From Variovorax sp. Sphag1AA (GTDB taxonomy: Bacteria > Pseudomonadota > Gammaproteobacteria > Burkholderiales > Burkholderiaceae_C): DNA of 64,000 nucleotides. The position numbers were made by a program, and so were the translations under genes. The DNA is taken from contig NZ_JACHYC010000001.1 in assembly GCF_014192575.1 (NCBI RefSeq), positions 496,001 to 560,000 on the forward strand, read 5' to 3'. This document shows positions 17,830-25,799 of the stretch, piece after piece; positions within the stretch are counted from its first letter, which is position 1, and each line of letters opens with the position of its first letter. Below the pieces are notes generated by a model. The model ran no database searches and was not told where the DNA came from. It saw nothing but the letters and a program-made list of their open reading frames with translations.

Positions 17830-18311
17830 CCCCACTCAATCTGCGAATCGGCGAAGGCTGGGACGTCCATCAGCTCGTCTCGGGGCGCAAGCTCATGCTC
17901 GGCGGCGTCGAAGTGCCGCACACCATGGGTTTGCTCGGCCACTCGGATGCCGACGTGCTGCTGCACGCGATCACCGACGCGCTGCTCGGCGCGGCCGGGC
18001 TCGGCGACATCGGGCGTCATTTTCCTGACACGGATGCGCAGTACCGCGGCGCCGACTCAGCGGTGCTGCTGGCCGAGGCTGCACGCCGCGTGCGCGCCGC
18101 AGGTTGGGAGATCGGCAACATCGACTGCACGGTGATCGCCCAGGCGCCGAAGCTTGCGCCGCACATCTCGGCGATGTGCGAGCGCATCGCGGCGGTGCTC
18201 GGCGTCGAAGCCGGTCAGGTGAACGTGAAGGCCAAGACGGCCGAGAAGCTCGGTCCGGTAGGCGAAGGGCGCGCTATGGAGTCGCGCGCCATCGCGTTGA
18301 TCCACCGCTAG
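17826..18311 (+). CDS. ispF: 2-C-methyl-D-erythritol 2,4-cyclodiphosphate synthase
   Basis: IspF cyclises CDP-methylerythritol 2-phosphate with loss of CMP in the MEP pathway. The 161-residue protein shows the zinc ligands in [33 protein letters not shown] and FPDTD. It also has QAPKLAPHI and the family signature [19 protein letters not shown]. Length and motif order are normal. It is translationally coupled to ispD and converges with the sensor kinase gene 3 bases away. Confidence 0.97.
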   Translation: MTPLNLRIGEGWDVHQLVSGRKLMLGGVEVPHTMGLLGHSDADVLLHAITDALLGAAGLGDIGRHFPDTDAQYRGADSAVLLAEAARRVRAAGWEIGNIDCTVIAQAPKLAPHISAMCERIAAVLGVEAGQVNVKAKTAEKLGPVGEGRAMESRAIALIHR

Positions 18312-18314
18312 CCG

Positions 18315-19814
18315 TTACGGCCGCGTTTGCGGCTGTTTGTCCTTGTCCTTCGCCTGCGAGGGATCACCACCCCGCGCCGAGGCTGCGCGCGGCATGCGGA
18401 TGTGCGCGGCCAGCCCACGACCCGGCGTGCTGGTGAGCGCAAAAGTGCCGCCCATGCGTTCGATGTTCTTGGTGACGATCGACAGGCCAAGACCCGCTCC
18501 CGCCGCCGAGGTGCGTGCCACATCGCCGCGGAAGAACGGCTTGCTCAGCTGCGACAGCAGGGCTGGCGCAACGCCCGCGCCATGGTCGCGCACCTTGATC
18601 AGCACCGCGTCGTTGTGGGCCTGCGCCTGGATCGTGACGTCGGCGACGCCGGTCGAGGGCGTCTTGCCGTAGCGCCGCGCGTTTTCGACCAGGTTGGAGA
18701 TCACGCGCTGCAGTTCCACCTCGTCGGCCATGACCCGCAGGTCGGTCGGTACATCGACGGTGATCTTGATGTCTTCATGGTCCTGCACGGCATAGGCGCA
18801 GGCGTCGACCACGTCGCGCAGCAGCACGGGTTTGAAATCGACGTGGTCCGGGCGCGCGTAGTCGAGGAACTTGTCGATGATCGCGTCGAGCTGCGCGATG
18901 TCGGCGGCCATGTGGTCGCGCGCATCCGGGTCGGCGACGCTCATCTCGGTTTCGAGGCGCAGCCGGGCGAGCGGGGTGCGCAGGTCGTGCGAAATGCCGG
19001 CGAGCATCACCGCGCGGTCCTGCTCGATCTTGGCGAGCTGGTCGGCCATGCGGTTGAAGCCGACGTTCACGGCGCGGATCTCGTTGGTCCGCGCGCGCTC
19101 GTCGAGTCGATGCGCCTCGTATTCGCCTTCGCGTACCTGCATCGTGGCCTGCGACAACTGCTTGAGCGGCCGGTTGATGAGTCGCGTGATCAGCGCCGCG
19201 CCGGCGAGCGAGAGCGCCATCGTTGTCGCCAGCCAGATCAGCCAGGTGCGGCGGTCGAGGCGGCTGAAGCGGGTCGGGTCGACCAGCAGCCAGTAAGTGT
19301 CGCTTTCGATGGTGAAGCCGATCCACAGGCCTGGTTCGTCGTTGACGCGGCTGGCGACCGTGGTGCCTTCGCCAAGGCGCGCGATCAGCTCTTCGGTGAC
19401 GCGCTGGTCCAGCGCGCCGCTGGTGTAGGGCAGGAAGCGGTCGCCCGGCTCCCGGGGCAGGATGCGAACGCCTTCCTGGTCGGCCAGCGTCTTGATCAGC
19501 GAAACGCGCGTGATGGCATCGGAATACACGAGCGCCGCGCGCGTGAGGTTCACGAGCGACGCGATCTGGTGCGCGGTCTGGATCGCGCGCGGCTCGTATT
19601 CGAGCGCGCGAAAGGTCTGCAGCCACGCGACCGTACAGCCCACGAGCAGCAGGACGAGCAGAAAGAAAGTCCGCCAGAACAGGCTGAGGCCGAGCTGCAG
19701 CCGGGTGCGGCGCTTGCGCGAGCCGATCCCGTCAAGCGGGCTCGGCAGCGTGCCCTGGGTGCTGTCCTCTAGCGGGCTTGGCTGTGTGGTCTGGGGGCCG
19801 AGCGTCACGGCCAC
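18315..19814 (-). CDS. EnvZ-like sensor histidine kinase
   Basis: This is a membrane sensor kinase of about 499 residues. It has a cytoplasmic N-terminus, a first membrane helix at about 45-65 (FFLLVLLLVGCTVAWLQ), a periplasmic domain, and a second helix near 190-210. The HAMP domain follows (NRPLKQLSQATMQVREGEYE). The phospho-acceptor H-box is AGISHDLRTPLARLR. The ATP domain has N box NLVENARRYG, G1 DHGAGV and G2 GAGLGLSIV. The GTG start overlaps the tail of the regulator's ribosome-binding region and is uncertain; GTG at 19808 is an alternative. It follows the OmpR-type regulator by 13 bases. The stimulus is unknown; osmolarity or envelope sensing is suggested only by EnvZ similarity. Confidence 0.92.
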   Translation of the reverse strand: MAVTLGPQTTQPSPLEDSTQGTLPSPLDGIGSRKRRTRLQLGLSLFWRTFFLLVLLLVGCTVAWLQTFRALEYEPRAIQTAHQIASLVNLTRAALVYSDAITRVSLIKTLADQEGVRILPREPGDRFLPYTSGALDQRVTEELIARLGEGTTVASRVNDEPGLWIGFTIESDTYWLLVDPTRFSRLDRRTWLIWLATTMALSLAGAALITRLINRPLKQLSQATMQVREGEYEAHRLDERARTNEIRAVNVGFNRMADQLAKIEQDRAVMLAGISHDLRTPLARLRLETEMSVADPDARDHMAADIAQLDAIIDKFLDYARPDHVDFKPVLLRDVVDACAYAVQDHEDIKITVDVPTDLRVMADEVELQRVISNLVENARRYGKTPSTGVADVTIQAQAHNDAVLIKVRDHGAGVAPALLSQLSKPFFRGDVARTSAAGAGLGLSIVTKNIERMGGTFALTSTPGRGLAAHIRMPRAASARGGDPSQAKDKDKQPQTRP

Positions 19815-19827
19815 GGACGTCTATGCC

Positions 19828-20559
19828 TCAGGTCGTGCCGTCCGGCACGAACACGTAGCCGACGCCCCAGACCGTCTGGATGTAGCGCGGCGCCGCGGCG
19901 TCGGATTCGACCAACTTGCGCAGGCGCGAGATCTGCACGTCCAGGCTGCGGTCGAAGGGCTCGAACTCGCGGCCGCGAGCGAGCTGGGCCAGCTTTTCGC
20001 GCGACAGCGGCTGGCGCGGATGACGCACCAGTGCCTTGAGCATCGCGAACTCGCCGGTGGTGAGCGAGAGCTCTTCGCCGTCCTTCTTAAGGGTCCGCGA
20101 GCCGAGGTCGAAGCTGAACGGACCGAAGTTCACTGTCTCGTTGTCGGTCGATGGGGCTCCCGGCGCTTCGAGCGGCGGCCGGCGGCGAAGCACCGCGTGG
20201 ACGCGAGCAAGCAGCTCTCGCGGGTTGAAAGGCTTGCCGAGGTAGTCGTCGGCGCCGACTTCGAGGCCGACGATGCGGTCGACGTCCTCGCCCTTGGCGG
20301 TCAGCATGATGATCGGGGTGCGGTCGTTGGCTGCGCGGAGCCGGCGGCAGACCGAGAGGCCGTCTTCGCCCGGCATCATCAGGTCGAGGACGATCAGGTC
20401 GACCGTGTCGCGAAGCAGGATCCGGTTCAGCGCCTTGCCATCTTCGGCCACGATCACCTCGAAACCTTCCTGGGTGAGGTAGCGGCGAAGCAGGTCGCGG
20501 ATGCGGGCGTCGTCGTCGACGATCACGATCTTGTCAGTGCGAGCTGGAGTCTGATTCAT
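19828..20559 (-). CDS. ompR: OmpR-family response regulator
   Basis: This is a 243-residue two-component regulator. The receiver domain has the acidic pocket IVDDDARIRD, the phospho-Asp in DLIVLDLMMPGEDG, and LTAKGEDVDRIVGLEVGADDYLGKPF with the conserved Lys. The C-terminal winged helix has TTGEFAMLKAL, SREKLAQLARGREFEPFDRSLDVQISRLRK and IQTVWGVGYVF, all close to OmpR. The start MNQTPARTDK at 20559 is used; extending further upstream gives no homologous sequence. It is transcribed with the downstream kinase gene. Repeats resembling OmpR sites lie just upstream, suggesting autoregulation. Confidence 0.94.
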   Translation of the reverse strand: MNQTPARTDKIVIVDDDARIRDLLRRYLTQEGFEVIVAEDGKALNRILLRDTVDLIVLDLMMPGEDGLSVCRRLRAANDRTPIIMLTAKGEDVDRIVGLEVGADDYLGKPFNPRELLARVHAVLRRRPPLEAPGAPSTDNETVNFGPFSFDLGSRTLKKDGEELSLTTGEFAMLKALVRHPRQPLSREKLAQLARGREFEPFDRSLDVQISRLRKLVESDAAAPRYIQTVWGVGYVFVPDGTT

Positions 20560-20651
20560 TTTTACAACGCTGAATTTGTAACAGGGCCAATTCTGAGGGT
20601 GTTCGCACCCGATGCGTCGCTTTAAGTATTTGTTTGACACTAAGTTACAAA
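20560..20651. promoter_or_regulatory. TTTGTAAC-type repeats upstream of ompR
   Basis: TTTGTAAC (20575-20582) and its exact inverse GTTACAAA (20644-20651) flank the ompR upstream region, and a third copy, TTACAA, lies at 20562-20567 next to the start codon. A GGGTG-TTCG-CACCC hairpin is at 20597-20610, and TTGACA at 20634-20639 could be a plus-strand -35. The repeats resemble the GTAAC-containing boxes bound by OmpR in enteric bacteria; binding here is inferred. Confidence 0.45.
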
Positions 20652-20729
20652 ACTTGCGGCCGCTAGCGGGTAGGACGTTCACGCATTGCGTTGCGATGGC
20701 AAAGTTGGTTTTGCTGTCCCACAGTCGTT

Positions 20730-21068
20730 ATGAAAAGCAACAAATTCGCACTGTCTTTTGTCTTCGCCTGCGCGTCGTTCGGCCTTGTCGCCGAAGCGGG
20801 GCCTGTCAATTTCTTCCCCACTGGCGGTGTTCAGCAGCGCAGCCTGCGCGATGCGGTCGAAGCTCATCGTGCGGCGACCCGCGCTGAAGTCAGGCAGGGC
20901 GAGGCGATGGCTGGCCGTCGGCTGACGCCGGCCGAACTCGCGGAGTTGCGTCAACAGGTGCGACAACAATCGGCGCCGCGATCGCTCCCCACAGAATCCG
21001 TGCCGGCCGAGCGCATGGTTCCGGCACCCGATTTCAAGGGCGTCGCGCTGGGCAAGTCGCGGCCATGA
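20730..21068 (+). CDS. Small exported protein of unknown function
   Basis: This 112-residue protein has a clear N-terminal signal peptide (KFALSFVFACASFGLVAEA). The rest is polar and helical in flavour, with AVEAHRAATRAEVRQGEAMAGRRLTPAELAELRQQVRQ resembling a coiled region, and ends in a proline-rich tail. I do not recognise a domain. The ATG at 20730 is chosen because it begins the signal peptide; the frame is open further upstream. It lies 170 bases from the divergent ompR gene and 49 bases before a second exported protein, so these two may form a unit controlled from the same intergenic region. Confidence 0.65.
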   Translation: MKSNKFALSFVFACASFGLVAEAGPVNFFPTGGVQQRSLRDAVEAHRAATRAEVRQGEAMAGRRLTPAELAELRQQVRQQSAPRSLPTESVPAERMVPAPDFKGVALGKSRP

Positions 21069-21117
21069 GTGGTGCCCGCACGGGCACCTTCTCTTTCAAC
21101 TTCAAAGGAATTCAGTC

Positions 21118-21825
21118 TTGAACAAAGCCAAATGGTTGGCGGCTTGTGCCGTCCTGATGAGCACCACGGTGGCCTGGTCGCAGGCCGTCACGCTTCCGTC
21201 TCCGCAGAACGTACTGCAGTTGTCGGCGAACGCCACGGTGGAAGTTCAGCAGGACCAACTCAGCATGACGCTTTCGACGACGCGCGACGGCACCGACGCA
21301 AGCACGGTGCAAGCGCAGCTCAAGTCAGCGCTCGACGCCGCGCTGGCAGAGGCGCGCAAGAGTGCGCAACCCGGGCAACTCGATGTGCAGACAGGCAACT
21401 TCACCATGTCGCCGCGCCGCAGCCGCGACGGCAAGCTCACCGGCTGGCAAGGGTCTGCCGACCTGATTCTCGAAGGCCGGGATTTCCCGCGGATCGCCCA
21501 GACCGCTGGCCGGATTTCGACGCTGACCGTCCGGAATGTCGGATTCAGCCTGAGCCGCGAACAGCAGGCCAAGGTCGAAGCGGAAGCCCAGGGCCAGGCA
21601 ATCGACAACTTCAAGCAGCGCGCCGACGAACTGGCCAAGCGGCTCGGCTTTGCCGGCTACACGCTGCGCGAGGTGTCGGTCAACTCGCACCTCGGCGGCC
21701 CGATCCAGCCGCGCGTCATGGCGATGGAAATGGCCAAGGCAGCGTCGTCTGATGCGCCGGTGCCGATCGAGGCGGGCAAGACCAGCGTGGTGGTGAACGT
21801 CTCGGGATCGGTCCAGCTGAAGTAG
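21118..21825 (+). CDS. SIMPL (DUF541) domain periplasmic protein
   Basis: This 235-residue exported protein begins with a signal peptide (KWLAACAVLMSTTVAWSQA) followed by a SIMPL/DUF541 domain. NVLQLSANATVEVQQDQLSMTLS, SARKSAQPGQLDV-like segments and NFTMSPRRSRDGKLTGWQGSADL match the usual beta-rich pattern, and FSLSREQQAKVEAEAQGQAIDNFKQRADELAKRLGF is the typical helical part. Function in bacteria is poorly defined; related proteins are periplasmic or outer-membrane-associated stress proteins. The start is TTG at 21118 with a good AAAGGA site 8 bases upstream; no ATG fits. It converges with hbdH. Confidence 0.83.
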   Translation: MNKAKWLAACAVLMSTTVAWSQAVTLPSPQNVLQLSANATVEVQQDQLSMTLSTTRDGTDASTVQAQLKSALDAALAEARKSAQPGQLDVQTGNFTMSPRRSRDGKLTGWQGSADLILEGRDFPRIAQTAGRISTLTVRNVGFSLSREQQAKVEAEAQGQAIDNFKQRADELAKRLGFAGYTLREVSVNSHLGGPIQPRVMAMEMAKAASSDAPVPIEAGKTSVVVNVSGSVQLK

Positions 21826-21827
21826 CC

Positions 21828-21857
21828 GGACCGTAGTGCCCGCTTACTGGGCGGTCC
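21828..21857. terminator. Hairpin between converging SIMPL and hbdH genes
   Basis: GGACCG (21828-21833) pairs with CGGTCC (21852-21857), with an inner CCC/GGG pairing. It spans the 18-base gap and the end of hbdH. There is no U-tract, so a two-way terminator is only possible. Confidence 0.35.
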
Positions 21858-22614
21858 AGCCGCCGTCGACCTGCCAGGCCACGCCGCGGACTTGATCCGC
21901 CGCCGGGGAGCACAGGAACACAGCCAGCCCGCCTAGCTGCTCGACAGTGGTGAACTGCAGCGAAGGCTGCTTTTCGCCGAGCAGTTCTTTCTGGGCCTGA
22001 GCGACCGCGATGCCTTCGCGCGCGGAGCGATCGTCGATCTGCTTCTGCACCAGCGGCGTCAGCACCCATCCGGGGCAGATCGCGTTGCAGGTGACGCCGG
22101 TGGTCGCGGTTTCGAGGGCGACCGTCTTCGTGAATCCGACGATGCCGTGCTTGGCTGCGACGTAAGCCGACTTTTGAGCCGAAGCGACGAGCCCGTGCGC
22201 GGAAGCGATGTTGATGACCCGGCCCCAGTTGGCCGCACGCATCGCAGGAATCGCGAGACGGGTGGTATGGAACGCGCTGGTCAGATTGATGGCGATGATC
22301 GCGTCCCAGCGCTCCGGCGGGAAGTCTTCGACGTTTGCGACGTGCTGGATGCCGGCGTTGTTCACGAGCACATCCACGCGATCGAATTTCGAGGCGGCGA
22401 ACTTCATCATGTCCGCGATCTGGTCAGGCTTGCTCATGTCGGCACCGTGGTACTCGACATTGACGCCCAGTGCTGCGATTTCCGCGCGTGGCTGTTCGGA
22501 ATCCCCGAAACCATTGAGCAAGATGTTTGCGCCTTGCTGTGCAAGGGCCTTGGCGATTCCAAGGCCGATGCCACTGGTGGACCCCGTGACGAGCGCGGTT
22601 TTGCCTTTGAGCAT
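21844..22614 (-). CDS. hbdH: 3-hydroxybutyrate dehydrogenase
   Basis: This 256-residue short-chain dehydrogenase oxidises (R)-3-hydroxybutyrate to acetoacetate with NAD, a step in polyhydroxybutyrate use. The Rossmann motif is TGSTSGIGLGIA. NNAGIQHVANVEDFP is strongly characteristic of bacterial D-3-hydroxybutyrate dehydrogenases. The catalytic Ser-Tyr-Lys lie in NIASAHGLVASAQKSAYVAAKHG, and CPGWVLTPLVQKQI is also diagnostic. Length is normal. It stands alone between the SIMPL gene and the divergent relA; phaR, another polyhydroxybutyrate gene, is 3 kb away. Confidence 0.94.
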   Translation of the reverse strand: MLKGKTALVTGSTSGIGLGIAKALAQQGANILLNGFGDSEQPRAEIAALGVNVEYHGADMSKPDQIADMMKFAASKFDRVDVLVNNAGIQHVANVEDFPPERWDAIIAINLTSAFHTTRLAIPAMRAANWGRVINIASAHGLVASAQKSAYVAAKHGIVGFTKTVALETATTGVTCNAICPGWVLTPLVQKQIDDRSAREGIAVAQAQKELLGEKQPSLQFTTVEQLGGLAVFLCSPAADQVRGVAWQVDGGWTAQ

Positions 22615-22764
22615 GATGATGAACTCCGGTTGAAGTAGGATGCAACGAGACCATTATCTTCATCGCGACTTCGCTTTTTCTGACATGACCGCGCCAGCTT
22701 TTCATCACGCGCCCCGTGAGGCTTGCCGGCTGGCAGGGCGGTCGAATTTCCGGCGTCCAGAACT

Positions 22765-25005
22765 GTGAAGCGCGAGCAATCCAACCTTCAGGCGCCATCC
22801 ACGCCGGAATCGATCGTGGTCGACTACCCGTTGTCGGCCGCAACCGCGGAGCGGTCGCCGGTGATGGAGAACATGCTCGCGCGTGCTCGCGCATTCGCCG
22901 AGCCGCTGATCGCCGACGAGATGTTGGACACCGGCGAAAACACGCTGGCGCATGCGGATGCTGTCGCGCATATCGTCGCGTCGATGGGCGGCTCCGAAGC
23001 GATGCAGGCTGCCAGCTATCTCGTCTATTCGTGCCAGCACTTGAACCGGCCGCAGGAAGTCATCGCCAAGGTGTTCGGCGACAACTTCGCGGCGCTCGCC
23101 GTAGAGACCACCAAGCTGGTCTATGTGCAGAAGCAGGCACGTTCGGCGACGGCGAATGGCCCTCTGAACGACGGCGCGGGCACGCAGACGGAAAACGTGC
23201 GCAAGATGCTGCTGGCTTTCTCGCGCGATCTTCGCGTGGTCATGCTCCGGCTGGCGTCGAGGCTTCAGACGTTGCGCTATGCGGCGGCGTCCAAGAATCC
23301 CCCGCCCGAGAACGTCGCGCGTGAATCGCTGCAAGTGTTTGCGCCGCTCGCGAATCGGCTGGGCATCTGGCAGGTGAAGTGGGAGATCGAAGATCTTTCG
23401 TTCCGATTCCTCGAGCCCGATACCTACAAGCTCATCGCTCGACTTCTCGAAGAAAAGCGCATCGAGCGAGAGAGCTATGTCGAGCAGTTGAGATCGCGGC
23501 TCGAGCGCGAACTGGCCGCCGAAGGCATCAAGGCCAAGGTGCAGGGGCGGCCGAAGAACATCTACAGCATCGTCAAGAAGATGCGAGGCAAGTCGCTCGA
23601 CTTCGAGCAGGTCTTCGACATCATGGCGCTGCGCGTGATCGTCGGTGACGTCAAGGATTGCTACGCCGCTCTCGCCTGGGTGCACTCGCATTTCCAGCCG
23701 ATCGATGCCGAGTTCGATGACTACATCGCACGGCCCAAACCCAATGGATACCAGTCGCTGCATACGGTGGTGCGCGATGTGATCGACGGACGGGCTGGCA
23801 AGCCGATCGAAATCCAGATCCGCACCGAGGAGATGCACGACCATGCCGAGCACGGCGTGGCCGCGCATTGGGCCTACAAGGAAGCAGGCCAGAAGGGCTA
23901 TGCGGGTGTGTGGGCGACGGGCGAGTACGACGCGAAGATCGCAGTGCTCCGGCAACTTCTTGCGTGGGAGCGCGATCTGTCCGGTGGCCAGCAGGGGCAA
24001 GGGCTCTTCGACGATCGGATCTACGTGCTGACGCCCGACGCGGCAATCGTCGAGCTACCGCAGGGCGCGACGGCGGTCGATTTTGCGTACACGGTTCACA
24101 CCAGCCTCGGTCATCGCTGCCGCGGCGCGCGCGTCGACGGCGTGATGGTGCCGCTCAACACGCCGCTGCAGAACGGCCAGACGGTCGAAATCATTGCCGC
24201 GAAGGAGGGCGGTCCGTCGCGCGACTGGCTCAATGCTGAATTGGGCTATCTCGTGAGCCATCGGGCACGGGCGAAGGTCCGGGCCTGGTTCAACGCGCAG
24301 ATCACGCACGAGACCGTTGCACGTGGCCGCGAGGCGGTCGAGCGGCTTTTGCAGCGCGAAGGAAAGACGGCACTCAAGCTGGAGGACCTCGCTTCGCAAC
24401 TCGGGTTCAAGTCGGCGGACAACCTGTTCGAGGTGGTCGGCAAGGACGAGTTTTCGCTTCGCAACATCGAAGTGCTGTTGCGACCGCCAGAGCCACCTGC
24501 CAGCCCTGACGATGGCGTCATCATCAAGAAGGCGCGCGGGAGCGAGCAGGCCGGGCGCGGCGGCGTGCTGGTGGTCGGCGTGTCGTCGCTGATGACGCAA
24601 CTCGCCAAGTGCTGCAAGCCTGCGCCGCCCGATGCGATCCGCGGCTTCGTCACGAAGGGGCACGGTGTGAGCATTCATCGCGCCAACTGCAGCAACTTCA
24701 GGTCGATGGCGAGCCAGAACGCGGAACGCGTGATCGACGTCGAGTGGGGCGCGCAGAAGGGCGATGGAGCCGCTGTCTATGCGGTCGATGTCGCGATCGA
24801 AGCTGCCGACCGGCAGGGCCTGCTGCGCGATATCTCCGATGTGTTCGCGCGCGAGAAGATGAATGTGATCGGCGTGCAGACGCAGTCCGTCAAAGGGACT
24901 GCGTGGATGACGTTCACCATCGAGATCGCCGATGCTGCGCGACTCGTACAGGTGCTTGCCGTGGTCGCTACGGTAGTCGGTGTGCGATCAGTTCGACGTC
25001 GCTGA
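22765..25005 (+). CDS. relA: GTP pyrophosphokinase (RelA type)
   Basis: This ribosome-associated (p)ppGpp synthetase has about 746 residues. The N-terminal hydrolase-like domain lacks the HDxxED catalytic motif, so it should not hydrolyse ppGpp. The synthetase domain carries IDAEFDDYIARPKPNGYQSL at about residue 315; the acidic E-x-D-D form marks RelA rather than bifunctional SpoT/Rel. It is followed by a TGS domain (VLTPDAAIVELPQGATAVDFAY), a conserved-cysteine region (LAKCCKPAPPD) and a C-terminal ACT domain. The start is uncertain: GTG at 22765 (MKREQSNLQ) is preferred over TTG at 22723. A SpoT homologue must be elsewhere. tRNA-Val follows by 48 bases. Confidence 0.94.
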   Translation: MKREQSNLQAPSTPESIVVDYPLSAATAERSPVMENMLARARAFAEPLIADEMLDTGENTLAHADAVAHIVASMGGSEAMQAASYLVYSCQHLNRPQEVIAKVFGDNFAALAVETTKLVYVQKQARSATANGPLNDGAGTQTENVRKMLLAFSRDLRVVMLRLASRLQTLRYAAASKNPPPENVARESLQVFAPLANRLGIWQVKWEIEDLSFRFLEPDTYKLIARLLEEKRIERESYVEQLRSRLERELAAEGIKAKVQGRPKNIYSIVKKMRGKSLDFEQVFDIMALRVIVGDVKDCYAALAWVHSHFQPIDAEFDDYIARPKPNGYQSLHTVVRDVIDGRAGKPIEIQIRTEEMHDHAEHGVAAHWAYKEAGQKGYAGVWATGEYDAKIAVLRQLLAWERDLSGGQQGQGLFDDRIYVLTPDAAIVELPQGATAVDFAYTVHTSLGHRCRGARVDGVMVPLNTPLQNGQTVEIIAAKEGGPSRDWLNAELGYLVSHRARAKVRAWFNAQITHETVARGREAVERLLQREGKTALKLEDLASQLGFKSADNLFEVVGKDEFSLRNIEVLLRPPEPPASPDDGVIIKKARGSEQAGRGGVLVVGVSSLMTQLAKCCKPAPPDAIRGFVTKGHGVSIHRANCSNFRSMASQNAERVIDVEWGAQKGDGAAVYAVDVAIEAADRQGLLRDISDVFAREKMNVIGVQTQSVKGTAWMTFTIEIADAARLVQVLAVVATVVGVRSVRRR

Positions 25006-25024
25006 AAAAGTGGCTCGTAAAGCC

Positions 25025-25035
25025 TGCTATACTCT
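25025..25035 (+). promoter_or_regulatory. Extended -10 promoter of tRNA-Val
   Basis: TGCTATACT is an extended -10 element (TGn plus TATACT at 25028-25033), about 20 bases before the mature tRNA. No good -35 is visible. The same eleven bases, TGCTATACTCT, occur in front of rpsB. Confidence 0.65.
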
Positions 25036-25053
25036 CGCTTCTCGAATACACAC

Positions 25054-25130
25054 AGGCGCGTAGCTCAGCTGGTTAGAGCACCACCTTGACATGGTGGGGG
25101 TCGTTGGTTCGAGTCCAATCGCGCCTACCA
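25054..25130 (+). tRNA. tRNA-Val, anticodon GAC
   Basis: This is a full cloverleaf of 77 bases with encoded CCA. The acceptor AGGCGCG pairs with CGCGCCT, the D arm is GCTC/GAGC, and the anticodon stem CCACC/GGTGG encloses loop TTGACAT with anticodon GAC. The variable loop is GGGTC, and the T arm GTTGG/CCAAT has loop TTCGAGT. The discriminator is A. It reads valine codons GUC and GUU. Confidence 0.97.
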
Positions 25131-25330
25131 ATTTACTTGGTCGAGTCTGATTAACCACCAGACGCAAACTGATCAAGTCATCCTCTTCCTCCCGTTCCCT
25201 CTCTCCGGCTTCCGGCCCAGATCGCTTGTCGGTCTATGCGGTCTATGGCCTTCGGGTGACTGGCGGTTGCCGCGTCAGTTGTGGTAACTTGCCCTCACGT
25301 CACCTCAATGCACTCGACTCCAGGGAACAG
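25131..25330. other. Intergenic stretch after tRNA-Val
   Basis: I see no gene, terminator with a U-tract or mobile remnant in these 200 bases. There is a short direct repeat (GTCTATG twice near 25232-25248). tRNA 3' ends are common integration sites, but no integrase or attachment repeat is present here. Confidence 0.5.
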
Positions 25331-25699
25331 ATGAACACCCCCGCCGCCGAGATCGATCCAACGCTAGAAGAACTTCGCATCGCGGCGCTGGTGCGGCAGG
25401 CACCGCTCGAGTTCGCTCGAGTGGTCTATGGGCTCAACGATCGGGCCAACGGCCGTGCCGGCACCATGGCGGCAGAGGAAGTAGCGCGCACCCTTCGTCA
25501 GGGCACTCCGGTGACCCGGGAGCGGGCCGAGCAGCGCGCACGCGCGTATCTCCCGGTCGCGGGGCACGAGCACTGTCCGCGCTGTTGGGTGTTCAACGGC
25601 ATCAAGAGCCCTTTGCAATATCGGGAAGCGACGGACGAGCGCCCCGAGACGGGTGCCTGCAAGATCTGCGGCGCCGAATACGCGACATCGCTGGACTGA
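25331..25699 (+). CDS. Small zinc-ribbon protein of unknown function
   Basis: This is a 122-residue cytoplasmic protein. The N-terminal two thirds are charged and helical, with AALVRQAPLEFARVVYG and ARTLRQGTPVTRERAEQRARAYLP. The C-terminal third has two Cys pairs, HCPRCWVFNG and CKICGAEY, that would form a four-cysteine zinc ribbon. I do not recognise the family. The ATG at 25331 follows AGGGAACAG; the frame continues upstream but without a convincing ribosome site. Neighbours are tRNA-Val and phaR, which give no clear job. A nucleic-acid or protein-binding role is a guess. Confidence 0.65.
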   Translation: MNTPAAEIDPTLEELRIAALVRQAPLEFARVVYGLNDRANGRAGTMAAEEVARTLRQGTPVTRERAEQRARAYLPVAGHEHCPRCWVFNGIKSPLQYREATDERPETGACKICGAEYATSLD

Positions 25700-25799
25700 C
25701 GTCTTCTTTTTTTGGTCAGGGTAAACCTTGGCGCGGTGCAATATGGCCGCTCCCTAGAATCGTTTGCACGCCCTGATGCGAAATTAGAAGGAGTCCCTA

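Noticed and set aside
18320..18340. Terminator hairpin between ispF and the sensor kinase
   Set aside because: GCCGC/GCGGC with a GTTT loop is only 5 bp, lies inside the kinase coding end and has a poor U-tract; not convincing.
25054..25330. Integration site at the 3' end of tRNA-Val
   Set aside because: No integrase, no repeat of the tRNA end downstream, and the following genes are ordinary chromosomal genes.
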